DNA from: Desulfocurvus vexinensis DSM 17965
GTDB taxonomy: Bacteria; Desulfobacterota; Desulfovibrionia; Desulfovibrionales; Desulfovibrionaceae
Length of the DNA stretch: 64,000 nt
Direction: 5' to 3'
Assembly (NCBI RefSeq): GCF_000519125.1
Contig: NZ_JAEX01000002.1
Coordinates: 468,124-532,123, forward strand
Under the pieces are notes generated by a model, which was given only the letters and a program-made list of their open reading frames with translations, ran no database searches and was not told the DNA's origin. Below, piece by piece: positions 35,472 through 44,334 of the stretch. Both the position numbers and the translations under genes were made by a program. Within the stretch, counting starts at the first letter, position 1, and every line of letters starts with the position of its first letter.

Positions 35472-36092
35472 ATGGTCCTGTCTGTCATTGTCCACGGACG
35501 CTCGTGCGATCTGGCCCTGCATCCCGTCTCGCAAAGCACGGCCCGGATGATCCGCCGCCTGGGCACGGACGTGTACCGCGAAAAGATCCTGCGCTGGTGG
35601 CGCAAGGGCAATACCGCCACCTGGGGCATGAAGATCGACGACGAATGCAACGTGCGCGTGGAACTGGACGGCGCGCCTGTGCCCTTCGACGTGTCGCGCA
35701 TCGTCGCCAACCCGCTGCGCCTGCGCAGGCGCATGTATCTGGACAGCAAGGCCCGCTACCTGTGCGTGCTGGGCTACGACAACGAGATCTGCAAGTTCCA
35801 GTGGACCTGGAACAACGTGTCCGATTTCGACCCGCAGCGTTTCGAATTCATGGTCCACAAGTGGGACCGCATCATGGGCGTCCCGGACTACTACATCCTG
35901 GACGAGATTCGCTACGACGGGGAGTTCGCCGACCGCCACGACTGGTGCGACACCAGCGGGTTCACCCTGGTGGAGCCCAGGCTCATCGACCTGGACGAGG
36001 TGCGCGCCCTGTACGGGGGCAGCGGGCTCGACCCTGCGGACCTGGGCCCGCAGCCCGGGGCCGTTCGCCCGCCCGCTGATCTTTCGATCTGA
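35472..36092 (+). CDS. protein of unknown function
   Basis: A 206-residue protein I do not recognise. It is rich in Arg, Trp and Asp, with no signal peptide or membrane segment. Notable segments are KILRWWRKGNTATWGMKID, FQWTWNNVSDFDPQ and FEFMVHKWDRIMGVPDYY. The frame stays open upstream, but that part has biased, low-complexity composition. The ATG at 35472 with AAGGAGCAGCCCC is the credible start. It stands alone between the hydrogenase operon terminator and a convergent CBS gene. Confidence 0.75.
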   Translation: MVLSVIVHGRSCDLALHPVSQSTARMIRRLGTDVYREKILRWWRKGNTATWGMKIDDECNVRVELDGAPVPFDVSRIVANPLRLRRRMYLDSKARYLCVLGYDNEICKFQWTWNNVSDFDPQRFEFMVHKWDRIMGVPDYYILDEIRYDGEFADRHDWCDTSGFTLVEPRLIDLDEVRALYGGSGLDPADLGPQPGAVRPPADLSI

Positions 36093-36116
36093 CTCTCCGG
36101 CCAGGCCGGGACAAGA

Positions 36117-36157
36117 GAGCGGGGCCGCCCCCAGGGCGGCCCCGCTCCATGCGTTTT
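36117..36157. terminator. hairpin terminator between convergent genes
   Basis: GAGCGGGGCCGCCC (36117-36130) pairs perfectly with GGGCGGCCCCGCTC (36134-36147). T5 follows a few bases later (36153-36157) on the plus strand. Confidence 0.65.
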
Positions 36158-36186
36158 TCCCGTGGCGCGGCCTGGCGCGCGTGGCG

Positions 36187-36627
36187 CTACAGGTCGGCCA
36201 GGTCGCCCTCCAGGGCCTCCATGAGCCGGATGGTCAGCTTGAGGAAGTCGGCCTCGGTGATGATGCCCCTGAGCACCCCGTCCTCGACCACGGGCAGACA
36301 GCCGTATTTGTGGTTGAGCAGGATGTCGGCGGCGTCGCGCAGCTTCATCTGCGGGGCCACGGCGGTCACGTCGCGGCGCATGACCTCCATGATGGGGATG
36401 CCTGCGTCGATCTCGTCGCGGGTCTTGCGGTCCACCCCGGCGAACTGCGAGATGGTCGCGTTCAGGATGTCGCGGTGGGTGAGCAGGCCCAGGAATTCCA
36501 TGTCCTTGCCCACGATGGGAATGTGCCGGATGCGCGCCAGGGACATCATGGACCGCGCCGTCTTGAGCGTGTCGGTCTCGCGCAGGGTGAACACTTCCCC
36601 GGTCATCAGGTCGGCCACGGTGAGCAT
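36187..36627 (-). CDS. tandem CBS-domain protein
   Basis: A 146-residue protein made of two CBS domains: VADLMTGEVFTLRETDTL to THRDILN, and IMEVMRRDVTAVAPQM to ITEADFL. CBS pairs bind adenine nucleotides and usually regulate a partner. No catalytic domain is attached and the neighbours do not reveal the partner. The ATG at 36627 follows AAGGAGTGCGCCC. Confidence 0.93.
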   Translation of the reverse strand: MLTVADLMTGEVFTLRETDTLKTARSMMSLARIRHIPIVGKDMEFLGLLTHRDILNATISQFAGVDRKTRDEIDAGIPIMEVMRRDVTAVAPQMKLRDAADILLNHKYGCLPVVEDGVLRGIITEADFLKLTIRLMEALEGDLADL

Positions 36628-36653
36628 GGGCGCACTCCTTTGTATTGCATAGC

Positions 36654-36682
36654 ATAGTCCCGCATCCCGCCCGGGCTGTCAA
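36654..36682 (-). promoter_or_regulatory. sigma-70 promoter of the CBS gene
   Basis: Minus-strand TTGACA (complement of 36677-36682), a 17-base spacer and GACTAT (complement of 36654-36659). The -35 is perfect, the -10 partial. Confidence 0.5.
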
Positions 36683-36799
36683 GGCCGCGCCCTGGCCCCG
36701 GGACGGCCCCGAAGTTGACTTGCGTGGCGAAATCTGGTGGGAAACGCCTTGCGTGGCGCCTGGGCGCGGCGTATGGATTGCGCCGGAAAGGGAGGGGTG

Positions 36800-37444
36800 A
36801 TGCGAGTTGACATGCGCCGCAGCCGGGAACGCATGGTCCGGGAGCAGATCGAGGCCAGGGGCGTGCGCGACCCGCGCGTGCTCGCGGCCATGCGCAGGGT
36901 GCCGCGCCATCTGTTCGTGGACGAGGCCCTGCACGGCCAGGCCTACGCCGACCACCCCGTGCCCATCGGCTTCGGGCAGACCATCTCCCAGCCCTACATC
37001 GTCGCGCTCATGACCTGGTACCTGGAACTGGAGCCGGGCATGAGCGTGCTGGAAATCGGCACCGGATCGGGCTACCAGGCCGCCGTGCTGGACGAAATGG
37101 GGGCCCGGGTCTGGACCGTGGAGCGCATCCCCGAACTGTACGACGCCGCCCGGGTGCGCCTGTCGCGCCTGGGGCACGCCGGGGTGCGCTGCAAGCTCGA
37201 CGACGGCACCCTGGGCTGGCCCGAGGCCGGGCCCTTCGACCGGATTCTCGTCACGGCGGGCGGGCCCGATGTGCCCCTGCCGCTGCTGGCCCAGCTGGCC
37301 GACCCGGGCATCCTGCTCATCCCCGTGGGCGGCTCGCGGCGCGACCAGCAGCTCGTCATGGTCCGCCGCCAGGGCGGCGAGCTGCTGCGCGAGAACAAGG
37401 GCGGCGTGGTCTTCGTCGATCTGGTGGGCCGCCACGGCTGGTAG
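36800..37444 (+). CDS. pcm: protein-L-isoaspartate O-methyltransferase
   Basis: A 214-residue repair enzyme that methylates isoaspartyl residues of damaged proteins using S-adenosylmethionine. Motifs are [17 protein letters not shown], the SAM-binding [15 protein letters not shown], and [20 protein letters not shown] lies directly before the ATG at 36800 ([12 protein letters not shown]). A frame extension upstream to 36737 lacks a ribosome binding site and conservation. It opens a long run of same-strand genes. Confidence 0.95.
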   Translation: MRVDMRRSRERMVREQIEARGVRDPRVLAAMRRVPRHLFVDEALHGQAYADHPVPIGFGQTISQPYIVALMTWYLELEPGMSVLEIGTGSGYQAAVLDEMGARVWTVERIPELYDAARVRLSRLGHAGVRCKLDDGTLGWPEAGPFDRILVTAGGPDVPLPLLAQLADPGILLIPVGGSRRDQQLVMVRRQGGELLRENKGGVVFVDLVGRHGW

Positions 37445-37474
37445 CCCCTATCCCCGAACCCCTGCGGAAGGCGT

Positions 37475-38437
37475 ATGACGTTCAAGCACGCGTGGCTCCA
37501 AGGGCCCGGCCCGACGACGCTGCCCCAGGCCCTGCTGCTGGCGGCCAAGGGCTTCTGCATGGGCGCGGCGGATATCATCCCCGGCGTGTCCGGCGGCACC
37601 GTGGCCTTCATCACCGGCATCTACGAAGACCTGCTGGCGGCCATCCGCTCGGTAAACCTGCGCTTTTTTGCCGCGCTGGCGCGCCTGCGCCCGGGCCAGG
37701 CCCTGGCCGAGCTGCACCTGCGCTTTCTCGTCCCGCTGCTGCTGGGCCTGGGCACGGCCCTGGTGGGCATGGCCGGGCTGATGCATTACCTGATGACCGT
37801 GCATCCCGTGCAGACCTGGGCGCTGTTCCTGGGGCTCATCGCCGCGTCCATCCTGGTGGTGGGCCGCGAGGTGGGCCGCTGGAACGCCCGGACCCTGGGC
37901 GCCCTGGCCCTGGGCGCCGTGGCGGCCTGGACCATCGTCGGGCTCATCCCGGTGTCCACCCCCGAGGCGCCGTGGTTCCTGTTCCTGTGCGGGGCCGTGG
38001 CCATCTGCGCCATGATCCTGCCGGGCATCAGCGGCTCGTTCCTGCTGCTCATCCTGGGCAAGTACGAGTACGTCACCGCCGCCCTGCGCAACCCGCTGGA
38101 CTCTGGCAACCTGCTGATCCTTTTGGTTTTCGGCTGCGGCTGCGCCGTGGGCATCGCCGGGTTCTCGCGGCTGCTCGGCTGGCTTTTGGCGCGCTGGCAC
38201 GCGCCCATGGTGGCGCTGCTCACGGGCTTCATGATCGGCGCGGCGCGCAAGGTCTGGCCCTGGAAGGAAGCCCTGGAGACCACGACCGTCGGCGGCAAGG
38301 TCCTTGTGCTGCGCGAGGCGTTGGTGCTGCCCGGCGCCCTGGACGCAGGAGTGCTCTTGGCCCTGGGGCTCATGGCCGCCGGGTTCGTGGCCGTGCTGGC
38401 CCTCGACCGCCTGGCCGTCAGCGCGCGCAGGCAGTGA
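37475..38437 (+). CDS. DUF368 membrane protein (undecaprenyl-phosphate translocase family)
   Basis: A 320-residue integral membrane protein with about eight hydrophobic segments. The family signature GAADIIPGVSGGTVAFITGI near residue 30 and a second inverted half, AICAMILPGISGSFLLLILG, are both visible. DUF368 proteins of other bacteria have been shown to return undecaprenyl phosphate across the inner membrane for cell-wall synthesis; the same role is likely here. ATG at 37475, 30 bases after pcm. Confidence 0.9.
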   Translation: MTFKHAWLQGPGPTTLPQALLLAAKGFCMGAADIIPGVSGGTVAFITGIYEDLLAAIRSVNLRFFAALARLRPGQALAELHLRFLVPLLLGLGTALVGMAGLMHYLMTVHPVQTWALFLGLIAASILVVGREVGRWNARTLGALALGAVAAWTIVGLIPVSTPEAPWFLFLCGAVAICAMILPGISGSFLLLILGKYEYVTAALRNPLDSGNLLILLVFGCGCAVGIAGFSRLLGWLLARWHAPMVALLTGFMIGAARKVWPWKEALETTTVGGKVLVLREALVLPGALDAGVLLALGLMAAGFVAVLALDRLAVSARRQ

Positions 38438-38453
38438 ATTTCGCCCCTCGGCC

Positions 38454-38481
38454 TTGCAGACAGGGCCCGGGGACTTATGCT
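38454..38481 (+). promoter_or_regulatory. possible promoter of the Mrp-family gene
   Basis: TTGCAG at 38454-38459, a 16-base spacer and TATGCT at 38476-38481. The -10 is good, the -35 partial. Confidence 0.4.
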
Positions 38482-38568
38482 AGCAGAGACTTCGCGGGGG
38501 CAGCCGGTCCGGACGGCTTTCCGGGCCGGCGCCCCGCCCACGCCACAAGCAAACCACGAGGTGAGGAT

Positions 38569-39486
38569 ATGGGTTCCTGCGGTTCCTGCTCCTCGGCGTC
38601 CTCGTGCGCGTCGGCCAAGAAGGGCGGCGGGTGCGACGACCCCAAGGAGACCAAGCTCAAGGTCCAGGACCAGGTGATTTCCAGCACCCTGTCGCACATC
38701 CGCTACAAGCTGTTCATCATGAGCGGCAAGGGCGGGGTGGGCAAGAGCTCCATCACCGTGAACACGGCGGCGGCCCTGGCCCGGCTGGGCTACAAGGTCG
38801 GCATCATGGACGTGGACATCCACGGCCCCAGCGTGCCGCGCCTCTTGGGCCTGACCGGCGGCGGGCTGGAGACCGGGCGGGGCAACCTGCTCGTGCCGCG
38901 CAAGTACGACGACAACCTGGCGGCGGTGTCCATGGACTCGCTGCTCAAGGACCCGGACCAGGCCGTGCTCTGGCGCGGGCCGATGAAGACCTCGGCCATC
39001 CGCCAGTTCGTGTCCGACGTGGACTGGGGCGAGCTGGACTTTCTGGTCATTGACTCACCCCCCGGAACGGGCGATGAACACATGACGGTGCTCAAGACGA
39101 TTCCCGACGCGCTGTGCGTCGTGGTCACCACCCCGCAGGAGCTGTCCCTGGCCGACGTGCGCAAGGCCATCAACTTCCTGCAATACGCCAAGGCCAACAT
39201 CCTGGGCGTGGTGGAGAACATGAGCGGGCTCATCTGCCCGCACTGCGCGCAGGAAATCGCGTTGTTCAAGAAGGGCGGCGGCCGGGACCTGGCCGAGAAG
39301 TACGGCCTGCCGCTGTTGGGCGAGATTCCCCTGGACCCGGCCACCGTGGTCGCCAGCGACCTGGGTACGCCCGTGGTCTACCTGGAGGGGCCGTCCCCGG
39401 CCAAGGACGCCCTGCTGGCCCTGGCCAGGACCATCGCCGCGGCGGCCCAGAACAGCCTGGAAGCCGTGTCCTCGGCCCACGTGTAG
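38569..39486 (+). CDS. Mrp/NBP35-family iron-sulfur carrier ATPase
   Basis: A 305-residue P-loop protein that binds and transfers iron-sulfur clusters. The deviant Walker A is MSGKGGVGKSS and the second motif IDSPPGTGDEH. A cluster-binding CPHC lies at GLICPHCAQE. The N-terminus is cysteine-rich (MGSCGSCSSASSCASAKKGG), as in the NBP35 branch. It could supply cytosolic iron-sulfur proteins. ATG at 38569 after GTGAGGAT. Confidence 0.93.
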   Translation: MGSCGSCSSASSCASAKKGGGCDDPKETKLKVQDQVISSTLSHIRYKLFIMSGKGGVGKSSITVNTAAALARLGYKVGIMDVDIHGPSVPRLLGLTGGGLETGRGNLLVPRKYDDNLAAVSMDSLLKDPDQAVLWRGPMKTSAIRQFVSDVDWGELDFLVIDSPPGTGDEHMTVLKTIPDALCVVVTTPQELSLADVRKAINFLQYAKANILGVVENMSGLICPHCAQEIALFKKGGGRDLAEKYGLPLLGEIPLDPATVVASDLGTPVVYLEGPSPAKDALLALARTIAAAAQNSLEAVSSAHV

Positions 39487-39538
39487 AAGTGGCCCCGGCC
39501 CGCCCCCCGGGCGGCCCGGGGTGCCGGTGGAGGAGACC

Positions 39539-40117
39539 ATGCCCCGCAAGGCCCCCTTCCTCGTCCTGATGGCGCTGGGCGCCGTGCTTTGCTGCGCGGT
39601 GCCCGGCGCGTCCGGCGCTGGCATGTACTTTTTCGAGGACGGCAGCGGCAAGTTCCACTTCACCAACCGGCCCACCAGCACCACCTACCGGGTCTTCGCG
39701 GTGTTCAAGAACTTTCCCGACGCCCGCAAGTCCGATATCATGCGCGTGGTGCGCACCAAGGCCGACGCCTACGGGCTGGACCACCATCTGGTGCAGGCCG
39801 TGATCCAGGTGGAGTCGAATTTCCAGCCCGGGGCGGTGTCCAACAAGGGTGCCCAGGGGCTCATGCAGATCATGCCCGCCACCGGGGCCGACCTGGGCCT
39901 GACCGACCCCCACGACGTGGAGGGCAATATCGAGGCCGGGGTGCGCTACCTGCGGATGCAGATGGACCGTTTCGGCAGCCCGACCCTGGCCCTGGCGGCC
40001 TACAACGCGGGCCCCGGGCAAGTGGAACGCTACGGGGGCGTGCCGCCCTTCCGCGAAACCCAGGACTATGTGCGCAAGGTTCTTTCGTTGTACAAGAAAC
40101 TCAAAGGCGGTTCCTGA
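39539..40117 (+). CDS. periplasmic lytic transglycosylase (SLT domain)
   Basis: A 192-residue exported protein. Residues 5-27 form a signal peptide (LVLMALGAVLCCAVPGASGA). A short DUF4124-like strand region (FEDGSGKFHFTNRP) follows. Then comes the SLT domain with the catalytic Glu in IQVESNFQPGAVSNKGAQG, then LMQIMPATG and LALAAYNAGPG. It cleaves glycan strands of peptidoglycan. The ATG at 39539 follows GGAGGAG. Its stop lies four bases before pgsA. Confidence 0.94.
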   Translation: MPRKAPFLVLMALGAVLCCAVPGASGAGMYFFEDGSGKFHFTNRPTSTTYRVFAVFKNFPDARKSDIMRVVRTKADAYGLDHHLVQAVIQVESNFQPGAVSNKGAQGLMQIMPATGADLGLTDPHDVEGNIEAGVRYLRMQMDRFGSPTLALAAYNAGPGQVERYGGVPPFRETQDYVRKVLSLYKKLKGGS

Positions 40118-40121
40118 AGCC

Positions 40122-40688
40122 ATGCTCAAGCAACTCAACCTGGCCAACAAGCTGACCCTGGGGCGTGTGCTGGCCGTGCCGGGGCTGGTGGTCCTGTTGA
40201 CCTACCCCAACCGCGTGACCTGCCTCATCGCCATGCTGCTCTTCATCGCCGCCTCGCTGACCGACCTGGCCGACGGCTACGTGGCCCGGCGCTACGGGCA
40301 GGTCACGGCCTTCGGCAAATTCCTGGACCCCCTGGCCGACAAGATCCTGGTCTGCTCGGCGCTGATCATGCTCGCCGCCCTGGCCTGGGTTCCGGCCTGG
40401 GTGGTGGTGGTCATCCTGGCCCGCGAGATCACCGTCACCGGCCTGCGGACCATCGCCGTGGAGCAGGGGGTGGTCATCGCCGCCGACAGGTACGGCAAGA
40501 TGAAGACCGTGATGCAGATCCTGGCCGTGTGCCCGCTTCTGCTGCATTACCCCTGGTGGGGCTTCGACCCGCAGCCCCTGGGTCTGGTGTTTCTGTATCT
40601 GGCCCTGGCGCTCACGGTTTTCTCCGGGGGCAATTACTTGTACACTTTTTACAAGAATTGGGTATATACAGCGGAAAAGGGGGCATAA
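40122..40688 (+). CDS. pgsA: CDP-diacylglycerol--glycerol-3-phosphate 3-phosphatidyltransferase
   Basis: A 188-residue inner-membrane enzyme making phosphatidylglycerol phosphate. The CDP-alcohol phosphotransferase motif DG(x2)AR(x8)G(x3)D(x3)D is complete in DLADGYVARRYGQVTAFGKF plus LDPLADK. Four to five hydrophobic segments span the protein, and NKLTLGRVLAVPGLVVLL opens it. The ATG at 40122 lies almost at the stop of the transglycosylase gene. Confidence 0.95.
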   Translation: MLKQLNLANKLTLGRVLAVPGLVVLLTYPNRVTCLIAMLLFIAASLTDLADGYVARRYGQVTAFGKFLDPLADKILVCSALIMLAALAWVPAWVVVVILAREITVTGLRTIAVEQGVVIAADRYGKMKTVMQILAVCPLLLHYPWWGFDPQPLGLVFLYLALALTVFSGGNYLYTFYKNWVYTAEKGA

Positions 40689-40749
40689 GGCGGAGTGGCG
40701 CGTCGCGCCGGGCCGCCTTCCCGTACACCAAACCTGACCGGGGGGAGCA

Positions 40750-41835
40750 ATGGCCCAGATAGACGCGTTCTTCAAGATGGTCCACGACATGGGGGCGTCC
40801 GACCTCCACCTGTCCTCGGGCAACCAGCCCATCATCCGCCTGCACGGCGACCTGGAGCGGGTCAAGTACAAGGTTCTGGAGCACGACGAGCTCAAGAAGC
40901 TGCTCTACGAGATCACGCCCGAGATCAAGATCAAGGAATTCGAGGAAACCGGCGACATTGACTTCGCCTACGAGATCCCCGGGCTGGCCCGCTACCGCGT
41001 CAACTTCTTCAACCAGTCCCGGGGCGTGGCGGCGGTCTTCCGCGAGATCCCCTCGGAGATCCTCACCGTGGAGCAGCTGTCCCTGCCGCCGCTGCTCAAG
41101 AATCTCGCGCTGCTGCCCAAGGGCCTGGTGCTGGTCACCGGCCCCACCGGCTCGGGTAAGTCCACCACCCTCGCGGCGATCATGGACTACGCCAACAAGA
41201 ACCGCAAACAGCACATCCTGACCATCGAAGACCCCATCGAGTTCGTGCACACCCCGCAGAAGGCGCTGATCAACCAGCGCGAGCTGGGCCGCGACACCCG
41301 GAGCTTCTCCGCCGCCCTGCGCGGGGCGCTGCGCGAAGACCCCGACATCATCCTGGTGGGCGAAATGCGCGACCTGGCGACCATCCAGCTGGCGCTGGAG
41401 GCCGCCGAGACGGGCCACCTGGTCTTCTCGACCCTGCACACCATCTCCGCCGCCAAGACGGTGGACCGCATCATCGAGGTCTTCCCCGGCGACCTGCAGG
41501 GCCAGATCCGCGCGGGCCTGTCGGAGTCGTTGCGCGCCGTGGTCTCGCAGACGCTGTTCAAGCGCATCGACCGCAAGGGCCGCGTGGCCGCGCTGGAAAT
41601 CCTGGTGGGCGTGCCCGCCGTGCGCAACCTGATCCGCGAGAACAAGACCTTCCAGATCAACTCCGTGATGGAGACCGGGCGCAAGTTCGGCATGCAGACC
41701 CTGGACGACGAAATCCTCAAGCTGCTCAACCAGCGGGTCATCGACCCCAACGAGGCCTACGAGAAGGCCGTGGACAAGGCCAAGTTCAAGCAGTTCCTGA
41801 CCAGGCCGCCGCAGGACTTCACCGAGGGCGCGTAG
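40750..41835 (+). CDS. pilT: twitching motility retraction ATPase PilT
   Basis: A 361-residue hexameric ATPase that drives retraction of type IV pili. ASDLHLSSGNQP marks the N-terminal domain, GPTGSGKST (from residue 131) the Walker A, ILVGEMRD the Walker B, and VSQTLFKR follows. The retraction-specific AVRNLIRE (AIRNLIRE motif) is near the C-terminus. Ribosome binding site GGGGGAG precedes the ATG. The pilU-like gene follows after 13 bases. No pilin or assembly genes are in this window. Confidence 0.96.
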   Translation: MAQIDAFFKMVHDMGASDLHLSSGNQPIIRLHGDLERVKYKVLEHDELKKLLYEITPEIKIKEFEETGDIDFAYEIPGLARYRVNFFNQSRGVAAVFREIPSEILTVEQLSLPPLLKNLALLPKGLVLVTGPTGSGKSTTLAAIMDYANKNRKQHILTIEDPIEFVHTPQKALINQRELGRDTRSFSAALRGALREDPDIILVGEMRDLATIQLALEAAETGHLVFSTLHTISAAKTVDRIIEVFPGDLQGQIRAGLSESLRAVVSQTLFKRIDRKGRVAALEILVGVPAVRNLIRENKTFQINSVMETGRKFGMQTLDDEILKLLNQRVIDPNEAYEKAVDKAKFKQFLTRPPQDFTEGA

Positions 41836-41848
41836 CCGGGAGGCGACC

Positions 41849-43009
41849 ATGCTGCGTTCGCATCTCGACCATATCATCGGCCAGGTGCTGGACTTCGCCC
41901 CCGAAACCTCGGACATCTTCGTGGTGGCGGGCAAGCCCGTGCAGGCCGAGGTCCACGGCGTGCTCAAGGACGTGCCCCTGGACCCGGCCCTGGGGGCGCT
42001 GTGCCCCTTCCAGGCCGAATCCATGGCCCTGTGCATGATGGGCAAGAGCACCCGGCTGCACGCCGACCTGGCCCGCCGGGGCTCGTGCGACCTGTCCTAC
42101 GCCCTGTCCGGCCGGGCGCGCTTTCGCGTGAACATCTTCAGCCAGCGCGGGTCGCTGTCCATCGTCCTGCGCCAGCTGTCCATGGAGGTGCCCAGCCCCG
42201 TGCGGCTGGGGCTGCCCGTCGTGTTCGAGGAGATGGCCCGCGAGAAGTTCGGGCTGATCCTGGTCACCGGCGCCACGGGCTCGGGCAAGTCCACCTCCCT
42301 GGCCGCGCTGGTGGATTCCATCAACGAGCAGTTCCCGGTGCACATCCTGACCCTGGAAGACCCGGTGGAGTACGTCCACGCCCACAAGCGCGGCACGGTG
42401 AACCAGCGCGAGCTGGGGCAGGACTTCGACACCTTCGCCTCGGGCCTGCGGGCCGCCCTGCGCCAGGCGCCCAAGGTCATCCTGGTGGGCGAAATCCGCG
42501 ACCACGAGACTATCGAGATCGCCCTGCAGGCCGCGGAAACAGGCCACCTGGTGCTGGGCACCCTGCACACCGCCGACACGGGACAGACCGTCAACCGCAT
42601 CATCGGCATGTTCGACCCCAGCGAGGAGGCCCTGGTGCGCCAGCGGCTCTCCGAGGCCCTGAAGTTCGTGGTCTCGCAGCGCCTGCCCCCCCGGGTGGGC
42701 GGCGGGCGCGTGGCGGCCTTCGAGATCATGCGCAACACCCTGCGCGTGAAGGAGCTGATCCAGAACGGCGAATCCGGCGAGAAGACCTTCTACAACGTGG
42801 TGGAGCAGGGCGATGCCTACGGCATGACGACCTTCGACCAGTGCCTGGCCGGGCTGTTCCGCACCGGCCTGGTCAGCGAGGAAACGGCCATGACCTATGC
42901 CTCGGACCGCTCCAACCTCATGCAGCGCCTGGACCGCATCAAGACCGAGCGCGGCGACCAGGTTTCGGACATCACGGGGCTGGAGATCGACCTGCAATAC
43001 GGTTCCTGA
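41849..43009 (+). CDS. pilU: PilT/PilU-family ATPase (PilU-like)
   Basis: A 386-residue second retraction-type ATPase. TSDIFVVAGKPV, ATGSGKST (Walker A), ILVGEIRDHE (Walker B) and TGHLVLGTLHTA are all intact. The C-terminal YGMTTFDQCLAGLF matches PilU-type proteins, and the strict AIRNLIRE box is replaced by TLRVKELIQNG. PilU assists PilT under load in other bacteria. Start ATG with GGGAGGCGACC. Confidence 0.88.
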   Translation: MLRSHLDHIIGQVLDFAPETSDIFVVAGKPVQAEVHGVLKDVPLDPALGALCPFQAESMALCMMGKSTRLHADLARRGSCDLSYALSGRARFRVNIFSQRGSLSIVLRQLSMEVPSPVRLGLPVVFEEMAREKFGLILVTGATGSGKSTSLAALVDSINEQFPVHILTLEDPVEYVHAHKRGTVNQRELGQDFDTFASGLRAALRQAPKVILVGEIRDHETIEIALQAAETGHLVLGTLHTADTGQTVNRIIGMFDPSEEALVRQRLSEALKFVVSQRLPPRVGGGRVAAFEIMRNTLRVKELIQNGESGEKTFYNVVEQGDAYGMTTFDQCLAGLFRTGLVSEETAMTYASDRSNLMQRLDRIKTERGDQVSDITGLEIDLQYGS

Positions 43010-43037
43010 GCCTGGGGGGCAGGCAAAGGGGGAGGCG

Positions 43038-43703
43038 ATGATCGTCAGGAGTCCATACGCGGGCAAGGAGTTCACCCTGCCCGACGAGAAGCTGCCCGCT
43101 GCGGCGCGCTTCGCCATGAAATGCCCGTTCACCGGGCGGCGCATGATCCTGGAGCGGCGCCCCGGGGGCGGCTATGAGGTCTCGGCGGCGGAAGGCCCCG
43201 CGGCGGGGGGCGGCCCGAGGCCGCCCGTGCCCGGCGGCGCCCCGGCTCCGGCCCCGGCGCTGCCCCAGGTGGAGCCGGACAACCATCCGCCCGGCACGCC
43301 CGTGGCCTTCCTGTTCCTGGAAGGCGGCTGGCTGGGCGCGGCCCGCGAGTTCTTCACCGCCCGGGGCTACGCCGTGAGCACGGCCTCGGGCGAGCTGGAG
43401 GCCGTGGCCCGGCTGCGGCTGAACAACTACGACGTGGTGCTGGCCGGGGCCGGGGCGGACTGCGCGCGCCTGCGCGAAGAGATCGCCTCCTGGCCCGGGG
43501 CCCGGCGCCGCAGCGTGAACCTCGTGCTGGTGGGCGACCAGGGCCCGAGCAACGACCCGCGCCTGGCTTTCGCCCTGGGGGCCAACGTCTTCCTGGCCCA
43601 GGCCGACGAGGCCCAGGCAGGGGACTTGCTGGAAGGGGCCCTGACAGGGTATGGGTTGCACTACCAGCTCATGGCGGCCGCCCGCAAACAGGTTGAAGGA
43701 TAA
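43038..43703 (+). CDS. unknown protein with receiver-like C-terminal domain
   Basis: A 221-residue protein. The first 45 residues (SPYAGKEFTLPDEKLPAAAR) look like a zinc-finger fold that has lost all but one cysteine. Next comes a Pro/Gly/Ala linker (about 52-90). The C-terminal half (about 90-215) resembles a receiver domain, with AFLFLEGGWLGAAREFF, ARLRLNNYDVVLAGAGAD and VNLVLVGDQG, but without a clear phospho-acceptor Asp. ATG after GGGGGAGGCG, 28 bases after the pilU-like gene. Its place suggests a pilus or polarity role, unproven. Confidence 0.75.
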   Translation: MIVRSPYAGKEFTLPDEKLPAAARFAMKCPFTGRRMILERRPGGGYEVSAAEGPAAGGGPRPPVPGGAPAPAPALPQVEPDNHPPGTPVAFLFLEGGWLGAAREFFTARGYAVSTASGELEAVARLRLNNYDVVLAGAGADCARLREEIASWPGARRRSVNLVLVGDQGPSNDPRLAFALGANVFLAQADEAQAGDLLEGALTGYGLHYQLMAAARKQVEG

Positions 43704-43715
43704 CCGAAGGAGCCA

Positions 43716-43991
43716 ATGGACCCCAACGTCACGACCCTCCAGTCGCGCCTGTTGAACTGCCTGGAGACGATCATCGAGCTTGAACGGGACATCGAGCGCC
43801 TGGAGCTCGGTCACGTCCTTTTGGCGGAGTTCAACCAGCTCAAGACCTTCATGGAACGCATCGATCAGGTCGCGGTCGAGGAGGACGACGTGCGCCGCAT
43901 CGAGGCCGCCACGTCCAATTTCCTGGACGAGCTCAGGGTGCCCCTGGGCCTGTCGCGCGAGGGTGGCGGCAAGGACCGCCCCATGCACTGA
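43716..43991 (+). CDS. small helical protein of unknown function
   Basis: A 91-residue acidic protein predicted to be almost all helix and coiled coil (LETIIELERDIERLELGHVL, FNQLKTFMERIDQVAVEEDD). No known domain was recognised. It sits 12 bases after the receiver-like gene and 4 bases before the FtsB-like gene, so it is translated in the same operon. GAAGGAG precedes the ATG. Confidence 0.8.
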   Translation: MDPNVTTLQSRLLNCLETIIELERDIERLELGHVLLAEFNQLKTFMERIDQVAVEEDDVRRIEAATSNFLDELRVPLGLSREGGGKDRPMH

Positions 43992-43995
43992 AGCC

Positions 43996-44334
43996 ATGGC
44001 CAGACGTTGGATCATCCTGGGATTTCTGCTTGTTCTGAACGCCGTCCTCGGCTATCGCCTGGTTGCGGGCGAAACCGGGGTGTTCGCCTACCTTGAGTTG
44101 CGCCAGCGCCACGAGGAGATGGAGCACCGCCTGCACCGCGCCGAGGACAGCACCCGCGACCTGTCGCGGGAGATACGCCTGCTCAAGGCGGACCGGGAGT
44201 ATCTGGAAAGCCGCATCCGCGTGCGGATGAACTACGTGGGGCAGGGCGAGACCCTGTACCTCTTCCCCGACGAGGGAGGGACGACCTCCCCGCAAGATCC
44301 TCTGGGGGCCGGACAGGATGATGACGAAAATTAA
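43996..44334 (+). CDS. FtsB/DivIC-like septum protein
   Basis: A 112-residue bitopic membrane protein. It has a short basic start (MARRW), one hydrophobic span (IILGFLLVLNAVLGYRLVAG), then a periplasmic coiled coil (LELRQRHEEMEHRLHRAED to ESRIRVRMNYVGQGE). This layout and the closing RMNYVGQGETLYLFP match FtsB/DivIC proteins, which bridge FtsL and FtsQ in division. Family assignment rests on pattern, not on strong motifs. It overlaps the next gene by 17 bases. Confidence 0.8.
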   Translation: MARRWIILGFLLVLNAVLGYRLVAGETGVFAYLELRQRHEEMEHRLHRAEDSTRDLSREIRLLKADREYLESRIRVRMNYVGQGETLYLFPDEGGTTSPQDPLGAGQDDDEN

